This document shows, piece after piece, positions 1 through 11,351 of a stretch of 64,000 nucleotides of DNA. Position 1 is the stretch's first letter. The number at the start of each line of letters is the position of its first letter. This DNA is from Pseudomonas mangiferae (lineage in GTDB: Bacteria; Pseudomonadota; Gammaproteobacteria; Pseudomonadales; Pseudomonadaceae), in contig NZ_VJOY01000005.1 of the NCBI RefSeq assembly GCF_007109405.1, forward strand, positions 127,921 through 191,920. Reading direction: 5' to 3'. Below the pieces are notes generated by a model, which saw nothing but the letters and a program-made list of their open reading frames with translations, was not told the origin of the DNA and searched no databases. Position numbers and translations under genes: made by a program.

Positions 1-2
1 GG

Positions 3-392
3 CTGGTGCACTTCTGGGACCCGGCCTGCCCGTGCAACGTCGGCAACCAGCAGCACCTGGCCGGGCTGGTGGAACGCTTCGCCCCCCAGGGGGTGGTCTT
101 CTACAGCGTGCACCGACCCGGCAGCCACGGCCGGCTGCCGGCGAACCTGGGCGCGCTGACCGCCCTGGACGGGCTACCCGGCCTGGACCAACTGCCGGCC
201 AGCCCGGCGGTGGGCATCTGGGACCGCGAGGGGCGGCTCGCCTACTTCGGTCCTTACAGCGAGGGGGCCCTCTGCACCTCGGCCAACAGCTTCATCGAGC
301 CGGTGCTGGAAGCGCTGCTGGCCGGGCGCCCGGTGGACGCCGCCAATACCCTGGCCCAGGGCTGTTTCTGCGACTGGCACCCGGCGCCCTGA
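3..392 (+). CDS. Thioredoxin-fold protein, 5' end outside window (DUF6436-like)
   Basis: The frame is open at the left edge, so only the C-terminal part (about 129 residues) is present; a GTG at position 6 is probably internal. It begins with HFWDPACPCNVGN, a Trp-x-x-x-Cys-x-Cys arrangement like the redox motif of thioredoxin/TlpA-type folds but with CxC spacing. A second cysteine group (GCFCDW) lies close to the C-terminus. I infer a redoxin-like thiol protein; the DUF6436 assignment is from memory of Pseudomonas proteins. The N-terminal signal or anchor cannot be seen. The next gene begins 91 bp downstream on the same strand, so co-transcription is possible. Exact function is unknown. Confidence 0.6.
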   Translation: MVHFWDPACPCNVGNQQHLAGLVERFAPQGVVFYSVHRPGSHGRLPANLGALTALDGLPGLDQLPASPAVGIWDREGRLAYFGPYSEGALCTSANSFIEPVLEALLAGRPVDAANTLAQGCFCDWHPAP

Positions 393-483
393 ACGCCGGG
401 GCCGCGCCCGGCGGTTGCGGTCCGGCGTGCTTCGGTCGATGCTCCGGCCTTCGTGCCGCCCCCTCCCCGCTCCAGGATCGTCC

Positions 484-2874
484 ATGAAACGGCTCATGAA
501 ACGCGCTTTCTCCCTGCTCGCCCTGGCCCTGGTCGCCGTCGTCGCCACCGGCGCCTGGTACCTCCACGGCAAGCAGCCGCGACGCGACGGCGAACTGCCC
601 CTGGCCGGCCTGCAGGGGCCGGTCAGCGTGCGCTACGACGCCCGCGGCGTGCCCCATCTCGACGCCGGTAGCGAGGCCGACCTGTACCGCGCACTGGGCT
701 ACGTGCACGCCCAGGACCGGTTGTTCCAGATGGAAATCCTGCGGCGCCTGGCCCGGGGCGAACTGGCCGAGGTGCTGGGCCCGGCCCTGGTGGACACCGA
801 CCGCCTGTTCCGCAGCCTGCGCCTGGGCGAGCATGCCGACGCCTACGTCGGCCGCACGCCCCACGAGGGGCCGGCCTGGGCGGCGCTGGAGGCCTATCTG
901 GATGGCGTCAACCAGTACCAGGCCTCGCGGCCGGCGCCCCTGGAGTTCGACCTGCTGGGCATTCCCAAGCGGCCATTCCGTGCCGAGGACACCTTCAGCG
1001 TGGTGGGCTACACCGCCTACAGCTTCGCCGCCGCGTTCCGGACCGAGCCGGTGCTGACCTACGTGCGCGATCGCCTGGGGGCCGATTACCTGGCTATCTT
1101 CGACCTGGCCTGGCAGCCTGCCGGCGCCCTGGCGCCGAGCCTGGCCGACGGCGACTGGCGGATGCTCGGCGCCCTGGCGGACCTCAGCGGGCGCGCCGTG
1201 GCCGACCAGGGCCTGCCGCAGTTCGAGGGCAGCAACGCCTGGGTGATCGCCGGGCGCCGTACCGCCAGCGGCAAGCCGCTGCTGGCGGGCGACCCGCACA
1301 TCCGCTTCTCGGTGCCAGCCACCTGGTACGAGGCTCACCTGCGGGCGCCGGGCTTCGAGCTGTACGGCCACTACCAGGCGCTCAACCCCTTCGCGTCCCT
1401 GGGTTTCAACCGGTCGTTCGGCTGGAGCCTGACCATGTTCCAGAACGACGACATCGACCTGATCGCCGAGCGGGTCAACCCGGACAACCCCGAGCAGGTG
1501 CGCTACCACGGCCAGTGGGTGGACCTGGAGCGCCACGAGACGCTGATCGCGGTCAAGGGCGCGCCGGCGGTGCCGCTGACCCTGCGTCGCTCGCCCCATG
1601 GCCCGCTGGTCAACGATGCCCTGGGGGCGACCGGCGACCAGCGGCCCATCGCGCTCTGGTGGACCTTCCTGGAGAGCCCCAACCCGTTGCTGGAGGCGTT
1701 CTACCGGCTGGGCCGCGCCGACACCCTGGACAAGGCCCGGGACGCCGCCCGGCTGATCCATGCGCCCGGGCTCAACGTGGTCTGGGCCAACGCTGCCGGC
1801 GACATCGGCTGGTGGGCGGCCGCGCGGCTGCCGCGGCGGCCGGCAGGCGTCGACCCGACCTTCATCCTCGACGGCGACAGCCCGGCGGCGGACAAGGACG
1901 GCTTCCAGCCCTTCGAGGCCAATCCCCAGGAAGAGAACCCGGCGCGGGGCTACATCGTCTCCGCCAATGCCCAGCCGGCCGGCCCGCAGCCGATCCCCGG
2001 CTACTACAACCTGCCCGACCGCGGCCGCCGCCTGGCCGAGCGCCTGGCGGACCCGGCGCTGAAGGGGGACCTGGACGCCAGCCGCACCCTGCAGCTGGAC
2101 AGCGGCTCCGCCTACGGCCCGCGCCTGCTGGCGCCGCTGCTGCAGGACCTGCGGGCCGCCACCGCCGACCGGCCGGACGAGGCCGCCCTGGTGCAGCGCC
2201 TGGCCGCCTGGGACGGCGACTACCGGGTGGACGACCCGGTGCCGACGCTGTTCACCCAGTTCCTCTACCAGCTGGCCGACGGCGCCCTGCGCGACGAGCT
2301 GGGGGATGCCTTCTTCGATGCCCTGCTGGCCACTCGGGCGCTGGACGCGGCCCTGCCGCGCCTGGCCGCCGATCCGGACTCGCCGTGGTGGGATGATCGT
2401 CGCAGCCCCGCTCGGGAAACCCGCCGGGATATCGTCCGGGGGGCCTGGCAGGCCAGCCTGGCGCACCTGAGGGCCACCGGGGGCGACGACCCGGCGAGCT
2501 GGACCTGGGGACGTGCCCACACCCTCACCCATGGCCACCCCCTGGGTCGCCAGGCGCCCCTCGACCGGCTGCTGAACGTCGGGCCGTTCGCCATGCCCGG
2601 CACCCACGAGACCCCCAACAACCAGTCCAGCCCCCTGGGCCCGGCACCCTGGGCGGTGAGCTACGGGCCTTCCACCCGGCGCCTGATCGACTTCGCCGAC
2701 CCCGCCCACAGCCTGGGCATCAACCCGGTGGGCCAGAGTGGCGCGCCGTTCGACGCCCACTACGCCGACCAGGCGGCGGACTATGCCGCCGGCCGTTACC
2801 GGCCGCAGTTGCTGGACGAGGCCGAGATCGCCGCCGAGGCGCCCCGCCAGTTGCGCCTGGTGCCGGCGCCCTGA
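484..2874 (+). CDS. Penicillin acylase family protein (Ntn hydrolase, S45)
   Basis: 796 residues. An N-terminal hydrophobic stretch (about residues 8-26, after MKRLMKR) is a signal peptide or membrane anchor, so the enzyme acts in the periplasm. The layout is that of self-cleaving penicillin acylases: an alpha chain, a linker ending EG, then Ser250 of EGSNAWVIAG as the predicted N-terminal nucleophile of the beta chain, followed by the DPHI segment. Family members hydrolyse amide bonds in beta-lactams, acyl-homoserine lactones, aculeacin or pyoverdine precursors; the substrate cannot be read from sequence. The ATG at 484 was chosen over an upstream in-frame ATG (415) because the signal sequence starts there. 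A terminator separates it from the convergent pckA. Confidence 0.85.
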   Translation: MKRLMKRAFSLLALALVAVVATGAWYLHGKQPRRDGELPLAGLQGPVSVRYDARGVPHLDAGSEADLYRALGYVHAQDRLFQMEILRRLARGELAEVLGPALVDTDRLFRSLRLGEHADAYVGRTPHEGPAWAALEAYLDGVNQYQASRPAPLEFDLLGIPKRPFRAEDTFSVVGYTAYSFAAAFRTEPVLTYVRDRLGADYLAIFDLAWQPAGALAPSLADGDWRMLGALADLSGRAVADQGLPQFEGSNAWVIAGRRTASGKPLLAGDPHIRFSVPATWYEAHLRAPGFELYGHYQALNPFASLGFNRSFGWSLTMFQNDDIDLIAERVNPDNPEQVRYHGQWVDLERHETLIAVKGAPAVPLTLRRSPHGPLVNDALGATGDQRPIALWWTFLESPNPLLEAFYRLGRADTLDKARDAARLIHAPGLNVVWANAAGDIGWWAAARLPRRPAGVDPTFILDGDSPAADKDGFQPFEANPQEENPARGYIVSANAQPAGPQPIPGYYNLPDRGRRLAERLADPALKGDLDASRTLQLDSGSAYGPRLLAPLLQDLRAATADRPDEAALVQRLAAWDGDYRVDDPVPTLFTQFLYQLADGALRDELGDAFFDALLATRALDAALPRLAADPDSPWWDDRRSPARETRRDIVRGAWQASLAHLRATGGDDPASWTWGRAHTLTHGHPLGRQAPLDRLLNVGPFAMPGTHETPNNQSSPLGPAPWAVSYGPSTRRLIDFADPAHSLGINPVGQSGAPFDAHYADQAADYAAGRYRPQLLDEAEIAAEAPRQLRLVPAP

Positions 2875-2891
2875 GGCGAACGGCGGGCATG

Positions 2892-2913
2892 AAAAAGCCG
2901 CCCGGAGGCGGCT
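2892..2913 (-). terminator. Intrinsic terminator of pckA
   Basis: Read on the minus strand: a 7-bp stem AGCCGCC/GGCGGCT with a 4-base loop, followed by a run of five T. It lies just after the pckA stop, between two convergent genes. The short T-run on the other side suggests it may also slow transcription from the acylase gene. Confidence 0.85.
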
Positions 2914-2935
2914 CGTTTCAACGCGCGGTGGTCGC

Positions 2936-4483
<1,548 letters not shown>

Positions 4484-4801
4484 CGAGACTCCCCATCGGC
4501 CGGAGCCGAGTGCTGCAGACGGTTTGTAGTGGCCGTCAGGGTCCACTACGACGAAAAAAGTGCGCCGGATTATGCCAGAAAAGGCCGGCGTGGGTAGAAA
4601 CCTCCGGTCAGCGGGGCGGCAAGCTGACCGCACCCGTCATTCCGGTCACGGCGGGTGCCCGGGTTGCGCTTGGAATGCCGTGGGACGCCGCCGGGCGCGG
4701 CCAAAACCCTTGGCCCCTCGGCAGGTCACAGCCGGCAGGCGCACGCTCCGAACGGTGTCCCGCACCCGGCGCGCCCCGCGCTGGCGCCCGTCATTCCAAG
4801 T
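4484..4801. other. Intergenic region upstream of pckA, no gene seen
   Basis: 318 bp between the hslO stop and the pckA start, both on the minus strand. It holds the pckA promoter (a -10-like CATAAT at 4569-4574) and no convincing small ORF with a ribosome binding site. Open frames here lack codon bias and homology I recognise. A CGTCATTCC motif occurs twice (about 4636 and 4791), of unknown meaning. Confidence 0.5.
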
Positions 4802-5695
4802 TCAGTGGCGGGTGCCGGAGGGCGCGCCGCTGCCGCCGCCGGCGAAAAGCTGGGCCACGTCGGCGGCGTCGAAACGGTAGCGCTGATTGCAGAACTGGCA
4901 GTCGATCACCACCTCGCCGCCCTTCTCCTGCAACAGCTGCTCGGCATCCGCCTGGCCCAGGCTCACCAGCGCCGCCGCCGAACGCTCTCGGGAGCAGCTG
5001 CAACGGAAGCGCAGGGGCCGCGGGTCGAACAGCCGCACCGCTTCCTCGTGGTACAGGCGGTGCAGCAGGGTGGCGTTGTCCAGGCCGAGCATTTCCTCGG
5101 CGGTGAGGGTGTCGGCCAGAGTGGTCAGATGCTGCCAGCTGGCGGCCCGCGCCTCCGGTTCCTTCAGGCGCTCCGGCGGCAGCGCCTGCAGCAGCAGGCC
5201 GCGGGCGCGACGACCGTCGGCGCTGAGCCAGAAGCGGGTCGGCAACTGCTCGGACTGGGCGAAGTAGTCCGACAGGCAGGCCGCCAGGGTCTCGCCTTCC
5301 AGGCCGACGATGCCCTGGTAGCGCTGGCCGGCGCGGGGGTCGACGGTGAGGGTGAGCATGCCCTCGGGCATCAGCTCGCGCAGCCCGGCGGTGGGCGACA
5401 CCTGGTCCGCGTGGTAGCGGGCGATGCCGCGCAGGTCGCCGTCGCTGGAGCATTCCACCATCAGCAGCGGCACGGCGCCGGCGGAGCGCGCCTGGAGGAT
5501 CAGCAGGCCGTCGAACTTCAGGGTGCCCACCAGCAGTGCGGCGGCGGCCAGGAGTTCGCCCAGCAACTGGGCCACCGGTTCCGGGTAGGGGTGCTTGGCC
5601 AGCACGTGGCCATAGCTTTCGCCAAGGGCCACCAGTTCGCCACGGACATCGGTGTCGTCGAACAGGAAGCGCTGGGTGTGATCGGGGACGGGCAT
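4802..5695 (-). CDS. hslO: Hsp33 redox-regulated holdase
   Basis: 297 residues. Hsp33 is a cytosolic chaperone switched on by oxidation: four cysteines bind zinc when reduced and form disulfides when oxidised, unfolding a linker so that the protein binds unfolded clients. The C-terminal zinc motif is visible as CSC (about residue 235) and CQFC about 30 residues later, i.e. CxC...CxxC. The N-terminal substrate-binding domain is complete. The start at 5695 ([12 protein letters not shown]) fits family length; the ribosome binding site is weak. hslR, the other classical heat-shock partner, is nearby but separated by an opposite-strand gene. Confidence 0.96.
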   Translation of the reverse strand: MPVPDHTQRFLFDDTDVRGELVALGESYGHVLAKHPYPEPVAQLLGELLAAAALLVGTLKFDGLLILQARSAGAVPLLMVECSSDGDLRGIARYHADQVSPTAGLRELMPEGMLTLTVDPRAGQRYQGIVGLEGETLAACLSDYFAQSEQLPTRFWLSADGRRARGLLLQALPPERLKEPEARAASWQHLTTLADTLTAEEMLGLDNATLLHRLYHEEAVRLFDPRPLRFRCSCSRERSAAALVSLGQADAEQLLQEKGGEVVIDCQFCNQRYRFDAADVAQLFAGGGSGAPSGTRH

Positions 5696-5777
5696 GGCAG
5701 GGCTCGCAAGATGACAAAGGCATGACCGACCGCTATAAAGCGCGCCATCACTTCGCCTATGGGAAATTCCGGATTTT

Positions 5778-6578
5778 ATGGAGAATACCACCCTCTTCCA
5801 AGCGCAATGGCGCTGGCCACGCTTCCTCTTCTGCCACTTCTTCGCCGCCGCGCTGCTGGGCCTGTGGCTGTTCGAGCCGGTGCGCGCCGCCTTCTTCACC
5901 TTCGATACGCAGCTGTTCCACCTGCTCAACGCGCCCCTGGCGGACAACGCCGCCTGGCGCCTGGTCTGGGCGATCGCCAGCCTGCGGCCGTTCGACATCC
6001 TGGTGGGGCTGATCCTGCTCTGCCTGCTGATCCGCGGCGACTGGCTGTACCCGGCGGTGCAGGTGCGCGCCGCGACACTGGGCTTCATCGCCACCCTGAT
6101 CATGCTGCTGGTGATCCGCGTGCTGTTCACCAAGCTGGCCAAGCACACCGGCTGGCAGCACGCCAGCCCCAGCGAGCGCATCCCCGGAGCGGTGCACCTG
6201 TCGGACTACTACCCCGAGTGGGAGCGCCGCTTCGAACTCAAGGACCGCTCCAGCCGCAGCTTTCCCGGCGACCATGCCTCGGTGCTGATGATCTGGGCGC
6301 TGTTCCTCGGCTGCTTCGTGCGCACTGCCTGGCAGGGCCTGCTGGTGGGCGGCCTGGCGGTGCTGTTCATGCTGCCGCGGCTGGTGGCCGGCGCCCACTG
6401 GGCCTCGGACGACTATGTCGGCGGTTTGGTGATGGCGCTGCTGGCGTTGGCCTGGTCGATGTACACCCCCTTCGCCGCCTGGGCCAGCGCCCACCTGCTG
6501 CGGCTCACCGCGCCGCTGTTCCGCCCGTTCAAGCGAGTGCCGCTGCTGAACCGCCTGAGCGTGGTGCGCCTGCCCTGA
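5778..6578 (+). CDS. PAP2-family membrane phosphatase/phosphotransferase
   Basis: 266 residues with several hydrophobic helices. PAP2 motifs are present: a Lys-containing first motif (KLAKHTGWQ), [10 protein letters not shown] as the second motif (usual form PSGH), and [13 protein letters not shown] with the catalytic His and Asp. The family dephosphorylates or transphosphorylates lipid pyrophosphates such as undecaprenyl pyrophosphate or lipid A (LpxT) at the periplasmic face of the inner membrane. The PGDH form of motif 2 occurs in LpxT-like members, but I cannot separate an undecaprenyl-PP phosphatase from a lipid A phosphotransferase. It is divergent from hslO, about 80 bp away. Confidence 0.85.
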   Translation: MENTTLFQAQWRWPRFLFCHFFAAALLGLWLFEPVRAAFFTFDTQLFHLLNAPLADNAAWRLVWAIASLRPFDILVGLILLCLLIRGDWLYPAVQVRAATLGFIATLIMLLVIRVLFTKLAKHTGWQHASPSERIPGAVHLSDYYPEWERRFELKDRSSRSFPGDHASVLMIWALFLGCFVRTAWQGLLVGGLAVLFMLPRLVAGAHWASDDYVGGLVMALLALAWSMYTPFAAWASAHLLRLTAPLFRPFKRVPLLNRLSVVRLP

Positions 6579-6587
6579 GGGGAACGA

Positions 6588-6615
6588 GGTGGAAAACGCG
6601 GTGCGGTTTTCCACC
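6588..6615. repeat. Perfect inverted repeat after PAP2 gene
   Basis: GGTGGAAAAC and GTTTTCCACC form a perfect 10-bp stem with an 8-base loop, ten bases after the PAP2 stop. There is no T-run, so it is a weak or factor-dependent terminator or an mRNA-stabilising hairpin. It lies between two convergent genes. Confidence 0.6.
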
Positions 6616-6745
6616 CTGCGTGAATGAGGTCGAAAGGGGTTCGCCGTAGGCAGCGCTGCGGACCTCCCCATCGGGCACTCCCGCCTGGGGCATCCTGCCC
6701 ATGAGCGAACCGGAGGCACCTGGCCGGGGGCCCCGGCCAGGTAAC

Positions 6746-7144
<399 letters not shown>

Positions 7145-7361
7145 ACCGTTCTCCCGTGTTGGCGATCCCGCGATGGTAGCGCCTCGCCGGTCGCGGCGAA
7201 ATTCCGCAGGACGGGCGCACCTCGTCGCGGGTGCGGTTGTCATACGCCATGACTAGAATGCCGACGCGGGCGTCGCCCGCCATCCACCCGCCCATCCCGT
7301 GGCGAAAATCAGGAGAGACCCGCTTGTCCGCCATCCATCCCGTGTGCGCGAGGCGCGGCCC

Positions 7362-7838
7362 GTGACCGCCTTCGGCCAGCTGCAGGTGATCGGCCTGCGC
7401 GAATGGATCGCCCTGCCGCAACTGGGCATGGTCGGCCTGCGCGCCAAGGTGGATACCGGCGCCAGCACTTCGGCCCTGCACGCCAGCGACATCGTCCCCT
7501 ACGAACGGGACGGCACCCGCTGGGTGCGCTTCACCGCCCACTTCGGCACCCTGGTGCAGCGGCGCCACCGCTGCGACGCGCCGGTGGTCTCGGTGAAGAC
7601 CATCAAGAGCTCCAACGGCCACGCCCAGCAACGCTACGTGATCCGTACCGCCATGGCCCTGGGCGACCGGGTCTGGCCCATCGAATTCACCCTGACCTGC
7701 CGTCGCAACATGCGCTACCGCGTGCTGATCGGTTCCAAGGCGCTGGTGGAGGGCCAGTTCCTGGTCAACCCGGCGCTCTCCTATGTCCAGGACAAGCCGG
7801 TACTGCCGGTCCTCGAATCCCTCCCAGGTGCCCCATGA
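7362..7838 (+). CDS. rimB: RimB-type ATP-dependent zinc protease (retropepsin-like)
   Basis: About 158 residues. The retropepsin-like motif [14 protein letters not shown] (Asp-Thr-Gly) near residue 30 and the conserved [13 protein letters not shown] region identify the family annotated as putative ATP-dependent zinc protease. In Pseudomonas such a protein is encoded with RimK and acts on the glutamylated ribosomal protein S6 tail. The start is uncertain: GTG at 7362 gives the usual short N-terminus before the LREWIALP segment, while GTGs at 7344 and 7299 are also in frame. Its stop overlaps the rimK start (ATGA), so the two are translationally coupled. Confidence 0.85.
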   Translation: MTAFGQLQVIGLREWIALPQLGMVGLRAKVDTGASTSALHASDIVPYERDGTRWVRFTAHFGTLVQRRHRCDAPVVSVKTIKSSNGHAQQRYVIRTAMALGDRVWPIEFTLTCRRNMRYRVLIGSKALVEGQFLVNPALSYVQDKPVLPVLESLPGAP

Positions 7839-8740
7839 AAATCGCCGTGCTGTCGCGCAATCCGCGCCTGTATTCGACTCGCCGCCTGGTGGAAGCCGGC
7901 CAGGGACGGGGGCATGAAATGGTGGTGATCGACACCCTGCGCGCCTACATGAACATCGCCAGCCACAAGCCGCAGATCCACTACCGCGGCCGCCCCCTGG
8001 AAGGCTTCGATGCGGTGATCCCGCGGATTGGCGCCTCGGTGACCTTCTACGGCTGCGCGGTGCTGCGCCAGTTCGAGATGATGGGGGTGTTCCCCCTCAA
8101 CGAGTCGGTGGCCATCAGCCGCTCCCGGGACAAGCTGCGCTCGCTGCAGCTGCTGTCGCGCAAGGGCATCGGCCTGCCGGTGACCGGCTTCGCCCACTCC
8201 CCGGACGACGTGCCGGACCTGATCCGCATGGTGGGCGGCGCGCCCCTGGTGATCAAGGTGCTGGAAGGCACCCAGGGCATCGGCGTGGTGCTCTGCGAGA
8301 CCGAGAAGGCCGCCGAGTCGGTGATCGAGGCGTTCATGGGCCTCAAGCAGAACATCATGGTGCAGGAGTACATCAAGGAAGCCGGCGGCGCCGACATCCG
8401 CTGCTTCGTGGTGGGCGACAAGGTCATCGCCGCCATGAAGCGCCAGGCGAAGCCCGGGGAGTTCCGTTCCAACCTGCACCGCGGCGGCACCGCCAGCCTG
8501 ATCAAGATCACCCCCGAGGAGCGCATGACGGCGATCCGTGCGGCCCGGGTCATGGGCCTGTCGGTGGCCGGGGTGGACATCCTGCGCTCCAACCACGGGC
8601 CCCTGGTGATGGAGGTGAATTCCTCGCCGGGCCTGGAGGGTATCGAGGAGACCACCGGCAAGGACGTGGCCGGGCTGGTCATCGACTACCTGGAAAAGAA
8701 CGCCGAACACGGCCTCACCCGCACCAAGGGCAAGGGATGA
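7835..8740 (+). CDS. rimK: Ribosomal protein S6-L-glutamate ligase
   Basis: 301 residues. ATP-grasp enzyme that adds glutamate residues to the C-terminus of ribosomal protein S6. Visible features are the [19 protein letters not shown] start of the ATP-grasp domain, [15 protein letters not shown] (ATP-binding strand and glycine-rich loop, near residue 145), VQEYI, and the metal-binding end [14 protein letters not shown]. It overlaps rimB upstream (ATGA) and ldcA downstream (ATGA), forming a three-gene operon. In pseudomonads RimK tunes ribosome composition in response to cyclic-di-GMP; that link is family knowledge, not visible here. Confidence 0.96.
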   Translation: MKIAVLSRNPRLYSTRRLVEAGQGRGHEMVVIDTLRAYMNIASHKPQIHYRGRPLEGFDAVIPRIGASVTFYGCAVLRQFEMMGVFPLNESVAISRSRDKLRSLQLLSRKGIGLPVTGFAHSPDDVPDLIRMVGGAPLVIKVLEGTQGIGVVLCETEKAAESVIEAFMGLKQNIMVQEYIKEAGGADIRCFVVGDKVIAAMKRQAKPGEFRSNLHRGGTASLIKITPEERMTAIRAARVMGLSVAGVDILRSNHGPLVMEVNSSPGLEGIEETTGKDVAGLVIDYLEKNAEHGLTRTKGKG

Positions 8741-9642
8741 ACGACTTCCGCTTTCCGCTCCACGGCCGCCTGGCGCTGATCGCGCCCGCGTCGGCAGTGG
8801 CCACCGATGTCCTCGACGCCACCCTCGCGCGCCTCGACGCCGCCGGCATCGACTACCGCCTCGGGCGCCACGCCCGGGAACGCCACCGCTACCTGGCCGG
8901 CACCCCGGAACAGCGGCTGGAAGACCTGCACGCGGCCTTCGCCGAGCCGGACGTGGCCGCAGTCTGGTGCCTGCGCGGCGGCTACGGCAGCGCGCAGCTG
9001 GTGCCGGGCATCGACTGGGCGCTGCTGCGAGGCGCCACGCCGCGCCCGCTGATCGGCTTCTCGGACATTTCCGTGCTGCTCTCCGCCTTCCACCGCCATG
9101 GCCTGGCGGCGGTCCACGGCGCCGGCCTCACCGCCCTCGGCCAGCCGCCGGTGGACGACCCGGCGGAGCGCGCCGAACGCGACGACGCCCTGGCCTCCGT
9201 CGCCCGCCTGCTGGCCGACGAGGCCCAAGGCCTGCCGGCGCGGCACCTGGCCGGCCCCCGCGCGCCGGTGGACGGCGCGCTGATCGGCGGCAACCTCACC
9301 GCCCTGGCCAGCGGTGCCGGCACACCCGCCGGGCTCTACGCACCGCCCGGGTCGATCCTGGTGCTGGAGGACGTGGGCGAGCCTTACTACCGCCTGGAAC
9401 GCAGCCTCTGGCAGTTGCTGCGCAGCATCGACGCGGCGCGCCTGTCGGCGGTGTGCCTGGGGACCTTCACCGACTGCCCGCGCAAGGGCGTCGTCCACAG
9501 CCTGGAGGAGATCGTCGCGGAGTACCTGGAACCCCTGGGCGTGCCCCTCTACGGTGGCCTGCCCAGTGGCCATGGCGCCCAGAACCAGGCCTGGCCCTAT
9601 GGCCGCCGGGCGCGCCTGGAGGACGGTCGACTGAGCTGGTGA
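8737..9642 (+). CDS. ldcA: Muramoyltetrapeptide LD-carboxypeptidase
   Basis: 301 residues, peptidase family S66. It removes the terminal D-Ala from cytosolic murein tetrapeptides during cell-wall recycling. The nucleophile lies in GFSDIS (Ser109), with Glu211 (LVLEDVGE) and His279 (GLPSGHG) completing the triad; the spacing equals that of the P. aeruginosa enzyme (Ser115, Glu217, His285) shifted by six. The glycine-rich RGGYGS oxyanion segment is present. No signal peptide, consistent with a cytosolic enzyme. Its start overlaps the rimK stop. Confidence 0.94.
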   Translation: MNDFRFPLHGRLALIAPASAVATDVLDATLARLDAAGIDYRLGRHARERHRYLAGTPEQRLEDLHAAFAEPDVAAVWCLRGGYGSAQLVPGIDWALLRGATPRPLIGFSDISVLLSAFHRHGLAAVHGAGLTALGQPPVDDPAERAERDDALASVARLLADEAQGLPARHLAGPRAPVDGALIGGNLTALASGAGTPAGLYAPPGSILVLEDVGEPYYRLERSLWQLLRSIDAARLSAVCLGTFTDCPRKGVVHSLEEIVAEYLEPLGVPLYGGLPSGHGAQNQAWPYGRRARLEDGRLSW

Positions 9643-9976
9643 CCGTAGCGGCCTGATCGCGCCGGCGGCCATCGCCATGCGCGCCGCCGGAACTCCACGC
9701 CTGAACCGAAGGCGCCGCCGGATCGTGGATCGTCTCGCCGCCTGAAATACGAAGGCCACACCCGGCTTGGGCGATGACGACAAATCAGCGAACGGCGGTA
9801 AAGGCGGCGCCTCCGAGCCGCCTGCGTCCTCAGGCTTCGCCGGGCTTAAGGTTCTGGACGAAAAGGGCCTGCTCGCGATGAGGCTCGTTTGAAAGCCGCT
9901 TCCGCCTGCCTAGTGGCCCCTCGTCAACGCGGCATCCCTTCGGCGTCTGCACCGCGCGCGCTCACGCGACAGAAAC
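9643..9976. other. Intergenic region with no clear gene
   Basis: 334 bp between two convergent genes (ldcA and the sensor kinase). Short open frames have no ribosome binding site or recognisable product. Several GC-rich hairpin-forming stretches are present, but none has a T-run. I see no RNA gene or mobile element. Confidence 0.5.
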
Positions 9977-11290
9977 CTAGGCCGCATCCCGTGGCAGCAG
10001 CAGGCCCAGCGGCAGGCACACGCGCGCCTCCAGGCCGCCGCCGGAGCGGTTGCGCAATTCGACGCTGCCACCGTGGAGAGCGGCGATGCGCTTGACGATG
10101 GCCAGGCCCAGGCCGGTGCCTTTGCCCCCCCGTGCGCGGTCGCCGCGGATGAAGGGGTTGAAGATATCCGCCAGCTCCGCCGGGTCGATGCCCTGGCCGC
10201 GGTCCAGCACGCTGAGCACCACGTAGGGCGCCCCCTCGTCGCCGGCGACGAAGGCCGCCACCTCGACGCCGCCGCCGCCATGGCGCAGGCCGTTCTCGAT
10301 CAGGTTCACCAGCAGGCGCTTGAGGGACACCCGGCGCAGCGGGAACGGCGGCACCGGCTCCAGGTACAGCCCGACCCGGGCGTCCTGCTGGTTGTAGGGC
10401 GCCGCCACCTCGCGCACCAGTTCCGCCAGGTCCAGCTCCTCGACCTTCTCGTCGCGGCCGTCGCGGATGAAAGCGAGGAACTGGTCGAGAATGGCGTCCA
10501 TGTCCTCGATGTCGCGGACCATGTCCTCGGTCAGCTCGCTGTCCTCGCGCATCAGTTCCAGGGACAGGCGCAGCCGGGTCAACGGCGTGCGCAGGTCATG
10601 GGAGACGCCCGCCAGCATCAGCTCGCGCTCCCGGGAGGCCTGCTCCACGTCCTCGGCCATCTGGTTGAAGGCGCGGTACACCTCGGCCATCTCGCTGGGG
10701 GTCTGGCTCACCGGCAGCCGTACGCTGCGCCCCTGGCCCAGCTGGCGCGCGGCGTTGACCAGGCGCTTGAGGGGCGCGTTGAGCTGGCTGACGAAGATCC
10801 AGGCCGCCGCGGTGGAAAGCAGACCGATGCCGAGGAACCAGCCCAGCACGCTCCAGATCTTCTGCCCGCGCAGGGGGTGGGGATAGAGCGGCACCTGGAC
10901 CCAGTCGCTGCCCAGGGACGGCGCGTGGACCCACAGGGACGGCGGGCTCTGCACCCGCACCCGCACCTCGGTGTCCTCGCCCAGCTCCGCCTGCATCTGC
11001 CGGCGGAAGATCTCGCTGTAGGGCCAGTGCTGCTCGTCCGGCGGCACCTGGGTGCGCGGCACCCGGTTGAGGCCGGCGGCGCGGGCCACGTGGTCGCGGT
11101 CATCGGCGTCGGCGGCCCAGTAGGCGCGCAGGGTCAGGGCGGCGCCGTGGCTGTACTGGCGGTCCACCAGCACGTCCTCGTTCATCAGCAGGTAGACCAG
11201 GGTCAGGGCCTTGGAGAACAGCACGACGATCAGCACCAGCCAGAGGGTGCGGGCGAAGAAACTCTGCGGGAACCAGACGGGGGTTTTCAT
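9977..11290 (-). CDS. amgS: EnvZ/AmgS-type sensor histidine kinase
   Basis: 437 residues. Order: N-terminal membrane helix (about 12-36), periplasmic sensor region of about 105 residues, second membrane helix (about 146-168), HAMP (about 168-220), dimerisation/phosphoacceptor helix with His231 in GVSHDLRTPLTR, then an HATPase_c domain with N box NLIENGLRHGG, DRGQGID and GTGLGLAIV. It phosphorylates the regulator encoded 61 bp upstream. The orthologous pair in P. aeruginosa is AmgRS, which controls the envelope stress response to mistranslated membrane proteins; that name is by inferred orthology. Start ATG 11290 chosen because it precedes the first membrane segment. Confidence 0.93.
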   Translation of the reverse strand: MKTPVWFPQSFFARTLWLVLIVVLFSKALTLVYLLMNEDVLVDRQYSHGAALTLRAYWAADADDRDHVARAAGLNRVPRTQVPPDEQHWPYSEIFRRQMQAELGEDTEVRVRVQSPPSLWVHAPSLGSDWVQVPLYPHPLRGQKIWSVLGWFLGIGLLSTAAAWIFVSQLNAPLKRLVNAARQLGQGRSVRLPVSQTPSEMAEVYRAFNQMAEDVEQASRERELMLAGVSHDLRTPLTRLRLSLELMREDSELTEDMVRDIEDMDAILDQFLAFIRDGRDEKVEELDLAELVREVAAPYNQQDARVGLYLEPVPPFPLRRVSLKRLLVNLIENGLRHGGGGVEVAAFVAGDEGAPYVVLSVLDRGQGIDPAELADIFNPFIRGDRARGGKGTGLGLAIVKRIAALHGGSVELRNRSGGGLEARVCLPLGLLLPRDAA

Positions 11291-11351
11291 GGGGCGGCTC
11301 GGACAGCGGGCGGGGACGCGAAGGGCGGCGCCGGAAGCGCCGCCCGCGGGG

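Noticed and set aside
9643-9976. Possible small RNA or gene in the ldcA-amgS interval
   Set aside because: Hairpins are present but there is no promoter-terminator pair or conserved sequence that I recognise.
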